Shown piece after piece: positions 1-11,469 of a DNA stretch of 64,000 nt. Numbering within the stretch: position 1 is the first letter of the stretch; each line of letters begins with the position of its first letter. The notes under the pieces are model-generated. The model did no database searches and was not told where the DNA came from. It worked only from the letters and a program-made list of their open reading frames with translations. The stretch lies in contig OZ038457.1 of assembly GCA_964036195.1 (NCBI GenBank), forward strand, positions 14,783,147-14,847,146. The letters are read 5' to 3'. This DNA comes from Sphaerolaimus hirsutus. Its lineage: Eukaryota; Nematoda; Chromadorea; Monhysterida; Sphaerolaimidae. The translations under genes were made by a program, and so were the position numbers.

Positions 1-13
1 TTAGCATCCTAAC

Positions 14-401
14 CTTGGGGTTGTGCTGATCACTTGGCCACTTTCAGTGGTTACATCAACAGCATGTGCAACTGCATTGTGCCAATCGTCTTGCTTGAAA
101 CTGTCAAATATATCGATCGGTGATGATTTAGCAATATGCGTTGTCTGAGGATAAAATAAGTTTGACTAAACCACATTGTGAAAAAATAGTGTTAGTAACC
201 CCCAAGCCAGACCTCATAACCCCAGGTGTGTTGCAAAGCTCTGGTAGCATTCTCTGCCTTTGCAAGATAATTTCTGTCCCATGGTGGTGTCACATGACTG
301 AACTGTGCTGTTTGTCCATTGCACAGCTCAAAACATGGCACCAGTTCCATACCAGAGTTGGCAGCCTGACAGATATTCCACAACTGATTAGTGGCTGTTT
401 T
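14..401 (-). CDS. Two exons of an unidentified gene, partial at left edge
   Basis: I do not recognise this protein. An open segment runs on the minus strand from about 401 (acceptor ATCATCAG) to about 213 (donor GAG|GTCTGG) and reads like protein, with CFELCNGQTAQFSHV followed by TPPWDRNYLAKAENATRAL. A second open segment, about 93 to 14 (acceptor TTTCAAG, donor CCAAG|GTTAGG), contains DDWHNAVAHAVDVTTESGQV. With these borders both join in phase 0. The run HVTPPWDRNYLAKAENATRAL faintly resembles the core of secreted DNA/RNA non-specific nucleases, but no catalytic motif can be confirmed. A further open stretch upstream on the same strand (about 480-625) may belong to it. The gene would continue left of the window. 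Borders are tentative. Confidence 0.35.
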
Positions 402-837
402 CTGATGATTAAAAATAATAGAATAAAAGCACGTTATTAGCTGCAATGCAGACTGGTGTTTGATCAGTCAGGAAAGGTAGAAGCAAGCAGCGTTTTGTGT
501 ACAATCGATGCAATGAGAACCTGTCTCTGGCTGCTGCCCAGGTGCTCCAATCATGCTTGGTTGACAAAAGGGACTCTAATTTGTATTCTCCCATGGTAAA
601 TGATATGTACTTGTTGCTTTTGCTAACATGCTCCTGTGTGTGTGTTAGGTAGAGTGAGAATCCCTTGGGCCATATATTTGATATAAATGCTTTCATAATT
701 GCCCATCAAAAATATTGTAATCCCTAACAATAGGTCCTATAAAAATTAAACAAAGTTATAAGTGCGGTTCAAAACTGCATTTTGAGATACAGGTGTAAAT
801 TTCGAATGTGTCTACTGTCCACTTGCACTGGACGCTG

Positions 838-1790
838 CCTCCCCCCTGTGACAGGGTTCATATAGATAGTAAATCGCGGGGGTTCATATAGATAGTAAAT
901 CGCTCCTCCAGAGGGATAGATAGCTGGGAAAAAAATTGGGGGGGATTGTGGGGGTTCGATATAGTTATATGCTTTTTCAAGGTATAGAAAGGAGAAATGG
1001 GAAAAATCGCTCAAAGTAGGTGGAAAATGGCGAAAAATAAGCATATAAAGTACACAAAATAGCTGAAAATAGAAAGTAAAATGCATACACAAAACTACTG
1101 ATTTTGAAGGTGAGAACCATAATAAGTTATGAAAAGTTGCAATTTTGAGCCAAATATGAGACCCGGGTTGAACAGAAAAATATGCCAGAAATGGCACTTC
1201 CAGAAGCCGATTTTGTCACAGTTTGAACAATTTTTCACGCATTTTTCCGTCACACAAGTCACAACACATAGTTTCCGCTGACTAGTCTCCGCACCCGCAG
1301 CCACAAAGCCAGTGAAAAACTTAAATTCCTGTCCATGTCGCTGGATATGCCTGTAAGATACAGACATACACAGCTGTTTTGGCGCCAATGCCAACGCCAG
1401 TGGCGCCATGGCGTCGCACCTACAAATGGCGCCAACGCAATGGATGCGCCTACGAATGGCGCCAGCGCCATGCCGCCACTCCCTTAAATTTTCAAGGGGG
1501 CGCCCCCCCCCCGTTCGCCGGCCTCCATATACAATCCGCCCCCCCCCCGCTCAAAAATCCTGGCTACGTCCCTGGCCACCGGGATAGATAGATTTAGCTG
1601 AGCGGCCTCCAGGAACATGAGCACCGGTCCTTGGTCGATAAAGCAGTCTTTAGCGTCAAAAGCCCAATGGCGTGGTGCCTTACTGAACGGCGCCAAGGCA
1701 CTTTTCCCTCATTACAGGGGTGAAATTTTTGCCGGGGTCTGCAAACAATCTGCCTGCCCCACTGATCTAATATCCTGGCTATGCCACTAA
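838..1790. repeat. Broken copies of hAT-like MITEs
   Basis: This stretch holds a degraded copy of the CTATCTATCCCGGAGG element (family A). A tandem duplication of GTTCATATAGATAGTAAATCGC lies near 855-902. A block of GGCGCCATGGCG words lies near 1379-1485. The right end of a second element, CTGGCTACGTCCCTG, stops at 1574. No gene is visible. Confidence 0.6.
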
Positions 1791-1923
1791 ATAAGGAAGT
1801 GGCTTACATTGTACTTCCGGTATGCCTCATTCCAGTACATACATGACCTGCCATCCTTTGTGGTTATTTTTGAACCGAAATAGTGTCCGATCAACCTTTC
1901 ATGTTTTGTTTTTGTTTTTGCAG

Positions 1924-2071
1924 TATCTGGCCAGGTCCAGTCCTTATTCCAACACTTCAAGGTGTCATGTTCACATGCACTGAAGCATGGCTGAATGAGG
2001 CAAACAAATTCACACTGTTGAATAATCCATTGTTTGTCGCGGCACCGTTCCCCACACCTGGATTTTATTAA
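1924..2071 (+). CDS. Possible terminal exon of an unidentified + strand gene
   Basis: A pyrimidine-rich tract and TTTTTGCAG are followed by a 49-codon open frame with protein-like composition (WPGPVLIPTLQGVMFTC, then PLFVAAPFPTPGFY). Its TAA stop overlaps an ATTAAA hexamer. No upstream partner exon was found in the window, so this may be a chance open frame inside the 3' flank of the minus-strand kringle gene. Function unknown. Confidence 0.25.
2064..2069 (-). terminator. Poly(A) signal AATAAA of the kringle gene
   Basis: The top strand reads TTTATT, so the minus strand has AATAAA about 155 bp beyond the TAG stop at 2225. It overlaps an ATTAAA on the plus strand, as would be expected if two genes converge here. 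Confidence 0.45.
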
Positions 2072-2224
2072 AGACTTATTTGCATGTTTTTAGTCATGTA
2101 ATTGTGCTAAAATTTGTTAAAAGTCGGGGTGGAAAAACCTTTTAAAATTCAAATGAAAAATGAATAAAATTCAAAACACCCGACGAGTATTATAAGTACT
2201 GAGTATTTCAGCCGCTGTTTTTCT

Positions 2225-5200
2225 CTAAAAAATGGTTTTGATGCTCGGGTAAAAAACAGTTAATAAAACGGTAACCAGCCCTAGTAAAAAAGCTAACCAT
2301 TCTGATTTGCTGTTGCCTTTTAGATACGGTGATGGCTCATTTGCCTGAGCCATAGTGTATTTTCTCCAATCTACGCGCTTTCCTCCCTCGTACGGGTCCA
2401 CGTATGTCCATGCACCTAGCAGGTGCCCCAACGGACCATATTGATAGCAGCTGGGGTCTTTGCCATTATTCTGCAGAGTGCGGCAAAATTGTGATAAAAA
2501 TGTGAGAGTGAAGGTGATTACATTTCAAATCAAATAACTCTCAAAGACTGGATTTCATGTAAAAAATAAATCTCACAGTGTCAAAGTAGCAGGCGTTTTC
2601 TGTGTTGAACTGGCAGTCAAATGGGTGATGGCCCATCAAAGGAAGCAGGTGATCCATATTGTTTATCATATTTAACACTGCAGGGTGCGTCAGAAAATCG
2701 CCAAGCGGTTGCTTCCTCACTGCGATTTTATTTCGAACGGAATACAGTATTTAATAGAAATAGCACCAAGGGTTTTTTTTCGTTAGCAAATTTTGAAGGG
2801 GTTAATTCGAGGGAGTTTATTATTTCGTCGGAAATTGTCGTGGAGAAACATTGTCAAGAATAGGCTTTTACATACCCAAAACTGGAAATAAATGTGACAA
2901 AACAGGATACCTATTTGAACACGGGTACCGTAAATGCTCTATTAGTACGACCACCCTCCAATAAAGCGACCCCTCCAATAGTGCAACCCCCTTGGGCTCG
3001 TTGTGTAAGTATAATGCGATCCTCTCCAATAAAACGACCCTTCCAATAATGCAACCCTCAAAAATGTGCTGAAAACAATAAAGCGACAGTCGCCTTAATA
3101 GAGCATTTACGGTATATAGGCGGTAGGCGGCCGGTTGTAAATAGGTATGTAACACTACAGCATAGTTGTTAAAACGTATTTACGTTTACTCGACAAATAC
3201 GGATACTCGAGTACTGTGTAAATACGTTTACGTTTCCTCCCGAAAAAAATACCGGTACCCACTTACTCGCGTACTTTTTGAAAGTACGCGAGTACAGAAA
3301 ACGTATTTCAAACAGGTTTTTAATAGGCTTTTTCAAGGCATAAAGGAACCAAAGGTTGAGAAAAGCTTAAAATATGGACACAATATCCAAAATAGCATAA
3401 AAATAGGCAAAAACACATTAACTAGTGAATTTGATGGTGAAAAAGTTCAAAAAGTAGTGATTTTGAGAGAAAATTGACGCAAAATTTCTCAAAAATACCC
3501 ACTTTTACGTTTTCCGGGGACAAAAGTAATTTACTCACGTTTACTCATGAGTAAAGTAAAAAATGAATACTTTACATTCTCTGTACACACGTGTGAGTAA
3601 AAAATAAATAATTTACGTTTACGTTTACGTTTACTTTTGAAAGGTTCAGTACTTTCAACAACTCTGCACTACAGTCGCGTGGTGTCGCTACTAGTGATGT
3701 TAAAGGCACCGGGAAAAATGGCACCGCACCGCACCGGCACCTTTGCCAACACATGAAAAGGGCACCTGGCACCCTGGGGCACCGGCCAGAAAATGGCACC
3801 GCACCGCACCGGCACCGGTGCCTTTCGGAAAAAATGGCACCGGCACCGAAGGGCACCGGCGGGTTGCTGGTGCTAGCACCGAAAGGCACCGCACCGGGCT
3901 GGAATTTCTGAAGTAAATATTGGGCAGTTTTTCAGTGGTCTCACCTTTGGAAGTGCATATTTCCATGAATTATCAACCGATTTTGATGGTTGAGCACTTA
4001 AAATAATCAGAATGATGTGGCAATCACTTTGAAAAAGCAATTACAATGATAACAAATGAAAGATAAAATATTAAATTCACTACAATGTCCATAGCCACTA
4101 TTGTCTACTGATCGGAGTTGTTGCTGTACAGAGAATGGAACTATCTCTGTCATAATGTGGCCACACAAGCTAGTTTTCAACCAAAATTTTGAAAAGTTGT
4201 AGATCTGCATTGAATGCATTTGAGTTTTCTAGAATGAGGTGCCCGTCATCTACAGTTGACAGTGAGTAGAAAAGTTTCATTCTAGAAAACTCAATGCATT
4301 CAATGCTGATTTACGAGTTTTCAAAAAGGAACATTGAAAACTAGCTTGTGTGGCCCCAAACTGACAACAAACTTTGAACAAAAAAGTAAGATAAATATAA
4401 AATATAAAAATAATTTAAAATTCAACAAAATTTTTGATTCGCTCATCAGATCACGTATCGGGTATAATGGATTTCACAGTAGGTATATTTATTTGATGGG
4501 AGGTTTACAAAATACCGTATTTCCTCGAAATACCCCCCGGGGGGTGATTGTTTCATAGTGCTCCCGAGAGGGGGGGGGGGTTAAACGAGGGGGGTATTTC
4601 GAGGGGGGTTATTATTTCACACTTGAAATCCTAGTACAAAATCGTTGTTTGTGATGTGCGCTGGGGTAGAAAAATGCATCAATAACTGACATGGATAGAC
4701 TCCTGTAGACTAATATTAGTACGTAGATGGTATAAACATTGTTCTAACGTTATTCCGACACTGTTTTAACGTGTGTTCTGCACTACGCAGAACACATACT
4801 GCAGTATTTGTCATGTACGTTCTCTTTACACTCAATCTGTGGGGGGGGGGTATTTCGAGGAAATACGGTAGGCAAAAACGGTTGGGTAAATATATCGCTG
4901 TTTTTTGAAATATGAATAAGCACATACTATGGACAAAATTGCACAGCACAGGAAGCCTTGGGCGGTGCCTTTCCCGGTGCCTTTTACTTTGCCCTGGTGC
5001 TAGCACCTTTGGCACCGGCAAAAAAATGGCACCGCACCGCACCGGCACCGGTGCTATTCTGAAAAAAATGGCACCGGCACCGGCATGGCACTCCTGAAGA
5101 TTGCAATGGCACCGCACCAGCACCGGTGCTGGTGCCCTTCGGTGCCCAGCACCGGGGCACCGGTGCCCCGGTGCCTTTACATCACTAGTCGCTACTGTCA

Positions 5201-8200
5201 ACTGGTGGATTTATAAAATTGAAACATGTCAACCTTTCTTTGTGGACCAATCGGGTGCTGAAACGACCATTTCTCGTGGCTTTGATAGCGGTGTGTAGTG
5301 CACAAGTTCTCTCTTTTTCGTGAGCTCTTTTGCTGCAACGTAAATATACAAAACATTGCAATGTTGAAATTAAAAAAATACATCTTTAATTACAAAAAAA
5401 AACGTTTAACCAAGTTTTTTTACACTCAATTCTAACGCGGTTCACAAAATATTTTTGTCAATGTGAATATAACTACCGTATTTCCTCCAAATACCCCCCC
5501 CCTCGAAATACCCCCCCTCGTTTGACCCCTCCCCCCCCCCCCCCTCTCGAGACCACTATGAAACAATCACCCCCCCCCTCGAAATACCCCCCCAGATTGA
5601 GTGTAAAGGGAACGTACATGACAAATACTGCAGTTTGTGTTCTTCGTAGTGCAGAACACACGTTAAAACAATGTCGGAATCACGTTAGAACAGTGTTTAT
5701 ACCATCTACGTACTAATATTAGTCTACATAACCTTATAAATGGCGGTTTTTGTTGTATTTTTCGACGTCTGCGTACGTTTCAGACGACAATTTCGTACTG
5801 GGATTTGAAAATTTTTCTTGTGAAATAATAACCCCCCCCTCTCGAAATACCCCCCCCCCCTCGTTTAAACCCCCCCCCCCCCTCTCTCGGTACCACTATG
5901 AAACAATCACCCCCCGGGGGGTATTTCGAGGAAAATACGGTATGTATAGGCGGCGGACATCACACATTCACACTTAGTATGAAAAACCAACTGTAACCAA
6001 TCTGAATAATGAACCAAAAATTCTACAGTTTTTTCATCATGATATTTCGTTTTTTAGTATGGAATGATGTATTACGAAAATTTATCAAACATTAAATTAT
6101 GGTAGGTTTTCACACTAGGTGTGCTGTCCGCCGAGTATACCTATATCAATGTAAATATACCTACTGATTATGAACCCCCGTGTTTACCGATATCATTCAT
6201 CATCCCTTGTGCATCAACAAGCTGACTTTCTTGTAACGGATCTGGCTCGAGCTCAAGATCGCCATACTGCTCAGTGTCACAGAAAATACGATTCGTTGTA
6301 TCCATTGACTGGCTGAGAAGTGAGAGTTGTGTGCTAGGACTATAAGGTATTTTTTCAACTTGTAGACTTTGTAGACCTTGAGCAAATTTTGAATGAATTT
6401 GCACAAATTTTCATTCTAAATGTTGAGGTACAAAACATGTAGGTATTTCCATTATTTTTCACCATAAAAAGTGTATAAAACCTGATAAATTTATTTTCAC
6501 TCTCAATTGGATTGGAAAAAGGCCCACCTATATCCTTGAACACTGAAAAATAATTTCACTGCAAAAATACATTTAAAAATAATTGGGATATGGCAAGAAA
6601 TCGCAAAGTTTTATTACTGCATGAAAAAATGCTTTGGTAGTTTACTAACCAAATTTAAAAGAATAGTAGACTCATAAATCAGCTTTGAATGCTTTGCTTT
6701 GAGTGTACTGGAATGGGTTATTTTTGCTAGTTATTAATCTGTAGTTGAGAAACACAATTCTGGTAAACTAAAGCTGATTAATTTTTACTAAATTTTTAGT
6801 TTACCAGTCACCAGTTTACCAGGCTTTGAGTTTACCGAATGAGAATGTGTTAAAAAGTGGTCGATTGGAACCAACGACATAAGTATTTCTTGTCTGCCAT
6901 TCGGTCGGCTAATGCGCGCTGGAAGGCTGGCTGGATGGCGCTTTGCATTCATCCTTTTAAATGTCTCATCTATCGTTTCATCCGGTCCCATAATCCACGC
7001 ATTGTACGGTGGATCCGCCAAACTTTCAAAAGCAACGCAAAATGTCAGTTCCCTTTCTTCAGTTTCCACTGCGATAGCCACATTTTCCAGGGACAATTCA
7101 TCAGGACACACTACGAAACATGGCTCGCGATAGACTCGAGTTTTCTCCTCGATAAAGCACCTGTGAATTAAATTTTCCTGTTTTTTAATGTGGAGCCTAG
7201 CCTACCTAGTCCGACTCCTGGTGGCAATCCCAAGCACTGTAAAGTGTAAAGTAAAGTGTCAAATGTAAAGTCAAATGAAAAGTAAAGTGTCAATTGTGTA
7301 TCCAAATCTTGTATTTTTGTATCCAAATCTTATGTGAAAAAATAAGATTTGGATACAAAAACATAAGATTTGGATACGAAAAATAAGTTTTGGATACACA
7401 ATTTACATTTGACACTTTGCATGACAATTGACATTTGACTTTGCATGACTTTACATTTGACACTTTACATTTGAAATTTGACTCTGCATTTGACTTTACA
7501 TTTGACACTTTACTTTACACTTTACAGGGCTTGGGACCGTCCCCAGGGGGCACTCCCAGACCCTGTAAAGTGTAAAAGACCCTGTAGAGTGTCTAATCTC
7601 ATGTAAAATACACAGTAATGTGTCATGTGTATCCAAATCTTTTCTTTACATGTCCATATCTTATGTTTTTGTATCTAAATATTACATCTAAAAGTAATAT
7701 TTGGATACAGAAACATGAACGATTTTGCATTCCATGCTAGACTTCTTATCTGGCTGTGTGTCGGGCTGGATGATAAAGCCTGCCGTGATGTGACATGAAA
7801 ATAGCATGTGACAGATAATCGACATCTGAGAATATTTTACACCAAAATACTTATGCAACCACGTTCTGCTGGGCACTGCGGTGGGGCGGCAGTACACTGA
7901 CTGCTGGGTACTTCCGTTGTACAACCACAAACAAACCACGGTCCTCCAATCCAGTTGTCAATGTTTCTACAGTAGTTTTCCTGCGCCGATAGTGACCAAT
8001 CTGCGTTGTTGTGCAGCTCATCCCTGCCATCGGTTATCACTATGTGGCTGAAGTGTTCCGCTTTGATCCCAAGTTTGTCATCGAGCATATCCCAGCGAAG
8101 ACAGGGCTTGCCGCTGAAATTCAATCGTTTTTTAAATACTGGCTTACGAGCTACCATCTGTAGGTACCTACTTGGTGCCTACCTGAATGAGATAGCCTGA

Positions 8201-11092
8201 TGACCATTATACCATACCATTGGGTCCCAGGAATACCGGCACTTGATTCTCGCGTCTACAGTCGGCTCTGGTGGGAAGTCCATGCCACCGGTTTTCAAAC
8301 TCCTAAATAGGATGCAATACATTCACGGCGGTTCGCTTAATCCAATAAAAAGCAGTGTACTGATGGGAAAAGCGCCAGGACCTTGGCGCCAAGCGTCATG
8401 GCGCTTTTCACAACCCAAGCGCCAAGCGCCTTGGCTTTTTTTCTTTTGGTGCTAGCGCCAGGCGACAGCACCATGGCGCTTTTCCATAACTAGCAGAGAG
8501 TATTCGGCGATGTGCAAAAACTTCACACCCCACTGCACTAACTCCAGAACGCACGGATACTCCACATGTTTGCAATCTCCCGAAGTCTCATTGCAGAACT
8601 TTCTCCACGTCTCCTCGCTCAACTCCAGCCGCCTGCACTTGTCGTCGCACTTGTAATCCTTTAGTAGTTTTTCACATCCGTCCCAGTTGTCATGTACCGA
8701 CTGCGGCGGTGTGTTCGATTTGACCGCGCCGCCGCACAAATTTGGCTTGAGGCAGTCCGCAGCATTTGTTAGATACACTGGGCTGGTTGCTTTGGCTGTG
8801 GGTTGTGGCCAAGAGTTCTAAACTTTTAATGTGCCGTTTGATGATTGGTTGTGTTTCATAGATATTTTGATACTTTGAAGATTGTTTCTAGAACAAGAAC
8901 AATTAGAAAGTCTTTGATTAGAATTAGAAGGTCTTGAAACAACAAAACAAAATCTTTGATAAGTATTCAATGGCTCAATCAGTTTCAATCTGAGGACACC
9001 GTTGGAAAGTTATTGACCTTGAATTTCGAATCTTGTGATTTGAATTCGGGTGGTTTTCAAAATCGGACAACTCCTGATACATTTGATGACTGACAAAAGT
9101 TGCAGATACAAAAAAATGTAGACAAATCTGAAGGTATCTCAGAAGTATGGGGCAACCTTTGTCACTTAAACATTGCACCGTCGGGCCAGCACGAAAATAT
9201 TTAATGCGATTTTCAAAATTTGTGGTGGACTTGTGCACTTTTGGAATGTCTCTTCAATTAGGTACACATTGAGTAAGACAGCGGGTGATGTTTATTGCAA
9301 TAGATCAGGCTGACCAATAAGAGCACCTCAAGATTAATTTGGTGCTTACAGTGAATATTGGACAGGTGAAAACTCGCCTTTCATAGGACAGCTGTAGGAG
9401 CGGGCACTGGCGCCAGGGTCCCTTGAATTGACTGCGTATCGATTGCCCTCATACGTGAATGGGGTGCCATTGAGCCGGTGGCAAAGTTTTGTCACCAATT
9501 CCGGCGTTTGTGAGGTTTGGATCCATTCATAGCCATCCCACTGTACAAGTTGGGTGTAAATGACGTGAATTTATTGCGCTGTTTTTCTTCGAATAGTTAT
9601 CTAGTATCCATGTTATCTAGTATCCAGGAGAATAGTTATAATATACCGTATTTCTTCTAATAGAAGAGCGCCGTTCTTTTTTTTTAGTGAACTTTTTTAC
9701 CTGCCGTTCTATTAAAGATGCCGTTCTATTGGAGGCTGCCGTTCTATTTTTTTCACCATTAATTTTCAGACAAGTTTCATTTGAACATTCGGTTTTTAAT
9801 CAAAAATGAACAACATTTTACTATCAGAGCATCAATTCAAACAAAACCAAATGTGAAAAAACACTACCTAAATCATAGTTCTGAACAGCTTGGATGTTCT
9901 CACCACCCATTTTATTTATATTTGTGTGTTCTGGCACTCTTCCAACGTAATTTCTACCTGCCGTTCTATTCTATTAATTTCGTGGGTGCAAAAAAGTGCA
10001 AAAAAACCTGCCATTCTATTGGAGGTGCCGTTCTATCGGAGGTATGCCGTTCTATTAGAAGAAATACGGTACTCAGCAGCAAAGTTGTTAAAACGTATTT
10101 ACGTTTATGTACTCGAAAAATACGTATATTCGAGTACAGAGTAAATACGTTTACATTTCCTGCGGAAAAATACCTATGTATACTCAACTTTACGCGTACT
10201 TATTGAAAGTACACGTGTACAAACGACGTAATTCATAAAAATTAATGGTGTGCATAAAAAGCAAAAACGACTCAAACGAATTGAAACAGGAGCAAAAATG
10301 GCAGAAGAAATGATTGTAGTTGCAACGGGTAGGGAAAGTGACAACTCTCACTTTTACTTGTACTCACTTTTATGTTTTCCTGGGTGCAAAAACTACGTTT
10401 ACTGCTTTTACGTTTTCTCTGAGTAAAAAAATTGTTATTGCCGTTTACTTCGCTTTAACGCAGTATAAAGTCAAAAATTGTACTTTACGTTTTCAGGGGG
10501 TGAGCAAAAATAAAATACTTCACGTACGTTTAGTTTGAAAAATATTCAGTACTTTTAACAACTCTGCTTAGCGCAGGGCACGTTGTGTAAACCATTTTTA
10601 TCAGGGACAGATAATACCGTGTTATACTTGAGTATCGCCGCAGCGCCATGCCCACATACCGTATTTATTCTAATAGAACGACATACCTCCAATAGAGCGG
10701 CACGTCCAATAGAACGGCAGGTTTGAGCAACTTTTTGTGCTCAGGAAGAAAATAGAACGGCAGCCTCCAATTGAGCGGCACCTCCAATAGAATGGCGGAT
10801 ACGTAAAAAAAGTTGACGAAAAAATAGAATGGCACTCTACTATTAGAAGAAATACGGTAAACATGCGACTGGTGGGGCCTACAAAATGCTTGCATTGGTA
10901 GCGCAGACAAGCTGCCGAACTTACAGGAAATGCGAACAGTCCATGCACTACCACTTCATTGCCAGCGCTATCAGCCCCTTTCACGAAAAAGAGATCCTCT
11001 ACCCACAGTGCATAATCACAAAGTTCGCCCTGTTTGTAGCTCTTCAGTGCCGCGGGCACAAAAGCAGCGACGAAAATCAACGCTTTTAACAT
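2225..11092 (-). CDS. Kringle-domain secreted/membrane protein, 9 exons
   Basis: Spliced model: 10883-11092, 9350-9540, 8543-8782, 8183-8302, 7937-8113, 6836-7160, 6188-6308, 2577-2677, 2225-2470. The lengths sum to 1731 nt (576 aa) with all phases matching. The protein begins with a signal peptide (MLKALIFVAAFVPAALKS). Residues about 235-331 form a kringle: six cysteines, YNGHQAISFSGKPCLRW, NYCRN and GPWCF, assembled across three exons. This explains the choice of the weak donor CCGTG|GTTTGT. A CHRLNGTPFTYEGNRY segment precedes it, and an acidic low-cysteine region follows. The last residues (WLAFLLGLVTVLLTVFY plus seven more) are hydrophobic, so the protein is either membrane-anchored by its C-terminus or carries a GPI signal. 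Kringles bind proteins or ligands outside the cell; partners here are unknown. The borders of exons 3, 6 and 7 are least certain, and MITEs fill several introns. I do not recognise a named orthologue. Confidence 0.72.
2928..3112. mobile_element. TA-flanked MITE, CCGTAAATGCTCTATTA ends
   Basis: Perfect terminal inverted repeats CCGTAAATGCTCTATTA..TAATAGAGCATTTACGG are flanked by TA on both sides. The interior repeats a CCTCCAATA-A-GCGACC word. 185 bp, Tc1/mariner-like by target site, with no coding capacity. Confidence 0.75.
3161..3666. mobile_element. hAT-like MITE (GTTGTTAAAACG family), 506 bp
   Basis: The ends are CATAGTTGTTAAAACG and AGTACTTTCAACAACTCTG. An exact 8-bp duplication CACTACAG flanks it (3153-3160 and 3667-3674). 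The interior is made of GTAAACGTAAATACG-like words in both orientations. Non-autonomous. Confidence 0.85.
3692..5187. mobile_element. hAT-like MITE with GGCACCGGTGCC words, containing nested insertions
   Basis: The termini TAGTGATGTTAAAGG and CCTTTACATCACTA are flanked by the exact 8-bp duplication GTCGCTAC (3684-3691 and 5188-5195). About 200 bp at each end consists of GGCACCGGTGCC and GCACCGCACC words. The middle (about 3900-4900) is foreign sequence, including the TA-flanked MITE at 4515-4868. Confidence 0.85.
4515..4868. mobile_element. TA-flanked MITE, CCGTATTTCCTCGAAATACCCC ends
   Basis: Inverted ends CCGTATTTCCTCGAAATAC..GTATTTCGAGGAAATACGG lie between TA dinucleotides. The interior carries further TATTTCGAGG and C- or G-run units. 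It is nested inside the 3692-5187 element and so is younger than it. Confidence 0.8.
5476..5940. mobile_element. TA-flanked MITE, CCGTATTTCC/TCGAAATACCCC family
   Basis: Same family as 4515-4868: CCGTATTTCCTCCAAATACC..TATTTCGAGGAAAATACGG between TA dinucleotides. It carries multiple TCGAAATACCCCCC units and long C runs. It shares the internal CGTACATGACAAATACTGCAG stretch with the 4.8-kb copy. Confidence 0.8.
5943..6160. repeat. MITE with GGCGGACATCACA ends (family R)
   Basis: Left end GGCGGCGGACATCACAC, right end GTGTGCTGTCCGCCGAGTATAC. It shares the interior TGAATAATGAACCAAAAATT with the 55.45-55.64 kb copy, where the right end overlaps an exon border of the RAPGEF gene. Confidence 0.6.
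7229..7535. repeat. Long imperfect palindrome of GTAAAGTG words
   Basis: CCCAAGCACTGTAAAGTGTAAAG at the left pairs with CTTTACACTTTACAGGGCTTGGG at the right. The interior repeats TAAAGTGTCAAATGTAAAG and ATCCAAATCTTATG in both orientations. It lies in intron 5 of the kringle gene. Related words recur at 7560-7690 and 27455-27545. Confidence 0.65.
8363..8493. mobile_element. Short MITE with GGCGCCATGGCGC words
   Basis: GATGGGAAAAGCGCCAGG at the left and GGCGCTTTTCCATAACTA at the right enclose GGCGCCAAGCG/CATGGCGC units. Same family as 34258-34465, though a clean target duplication is not visible. It sits just downstream of the probable donor of kringle-gene exon 3. Confidence 0.6.
9646..10069. 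mobile_element. TA-flanked MITE, CCGTATTTCTTCTAATAGAA ends
   Basis: Inverted ends CCGTATTTCTTCTAATAGAA..TTCTATTAGAAGAAATACGG lie between TA dinucleotides. The word GCCGTTCTATTGGAGG is repeated near both ends. 424 bp, inside kringle-gene intron 1. Confidence 0.8.
10080..10566. mobile_element. hAT-like MITE (GTTGTTAAAACG family), second copy
   Basis: Ends CAAAGTTGTTAAAACG and CTTTTAACAACTCTG. The flanks CTCAGCAG and CTTAGCGC are only a degraded 8-bp duplication (5 of 8), suggesting an older insertion. Internal GTAAA/ACG words as in the 3161-3666 copy. Confidence 0.7.
10659..10857. mobile_element. TA-flanked MITE, short CCGTATTTATTCTAATAGAA copy
   Basis: CCGTATTTATTCTAATAGAA..TATTAGAAGAAATACGG between TA dinucleotides. 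It repeats the CCTCCAATAGAACGGCA word. 199 bp, immediately downstream of kringle-gene exon 1. Confidence 0.8.
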
Positions 11093-11469
11093 TTTTTGAG
11101 ACGTGATGCGACGTCTTTTATCTTTCTGTTTTGTGTTTTTCTTGACTGTACTGTGGCTTTTGTGTTATGAAGGCGGATATAGCAATCTGAGTCGATTTGC
11201 CCAGTGATTTTTGCCCATGAAAAGTTGTGAATTCTATGACTATCAAGGTGCGTTTTCCGAGGAATTGCCCAATGCTTTTATAGCAGGCAAATAATACTTT
11301 TGACTCCGCCTTATTTTTAACTTTATACTTTAGTAGTTTTATTTCGTTCGACTCCCGACATCACCACGTCAAAAAAGGCGGGGTCTTCGTGACATCCTCC
11401 GGGTAAATAAATATTAAAAAACATTGACAGACAAGATAAAACGTCCGTTTTAGCTGGAGGGCGGCCGAA
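11093..11469. promoter_or_regulatory. Shared divergent promoter region
   Basis: The start codon of the minus-strand kringle gene (11090-11092) and that of ATP6V0B (11470) are 377 bp apart in opposite orientation, so this spacer must hold both 5' ends unless distant leader exons exist. No convincing TATA box was identified. Confidence 0.5.

Noticed and set aside
409-696. Complete small protein on the minus strand
   Set aside because: Two alternative readings exist and no start or splice context distinguishes them; at most it is an extra exon of the left-edge gene.
7229-7690. CRISPR array or satellite
   Set aside because: The repeats are inverted, variable and unevenly spaced, and the host is an animal.
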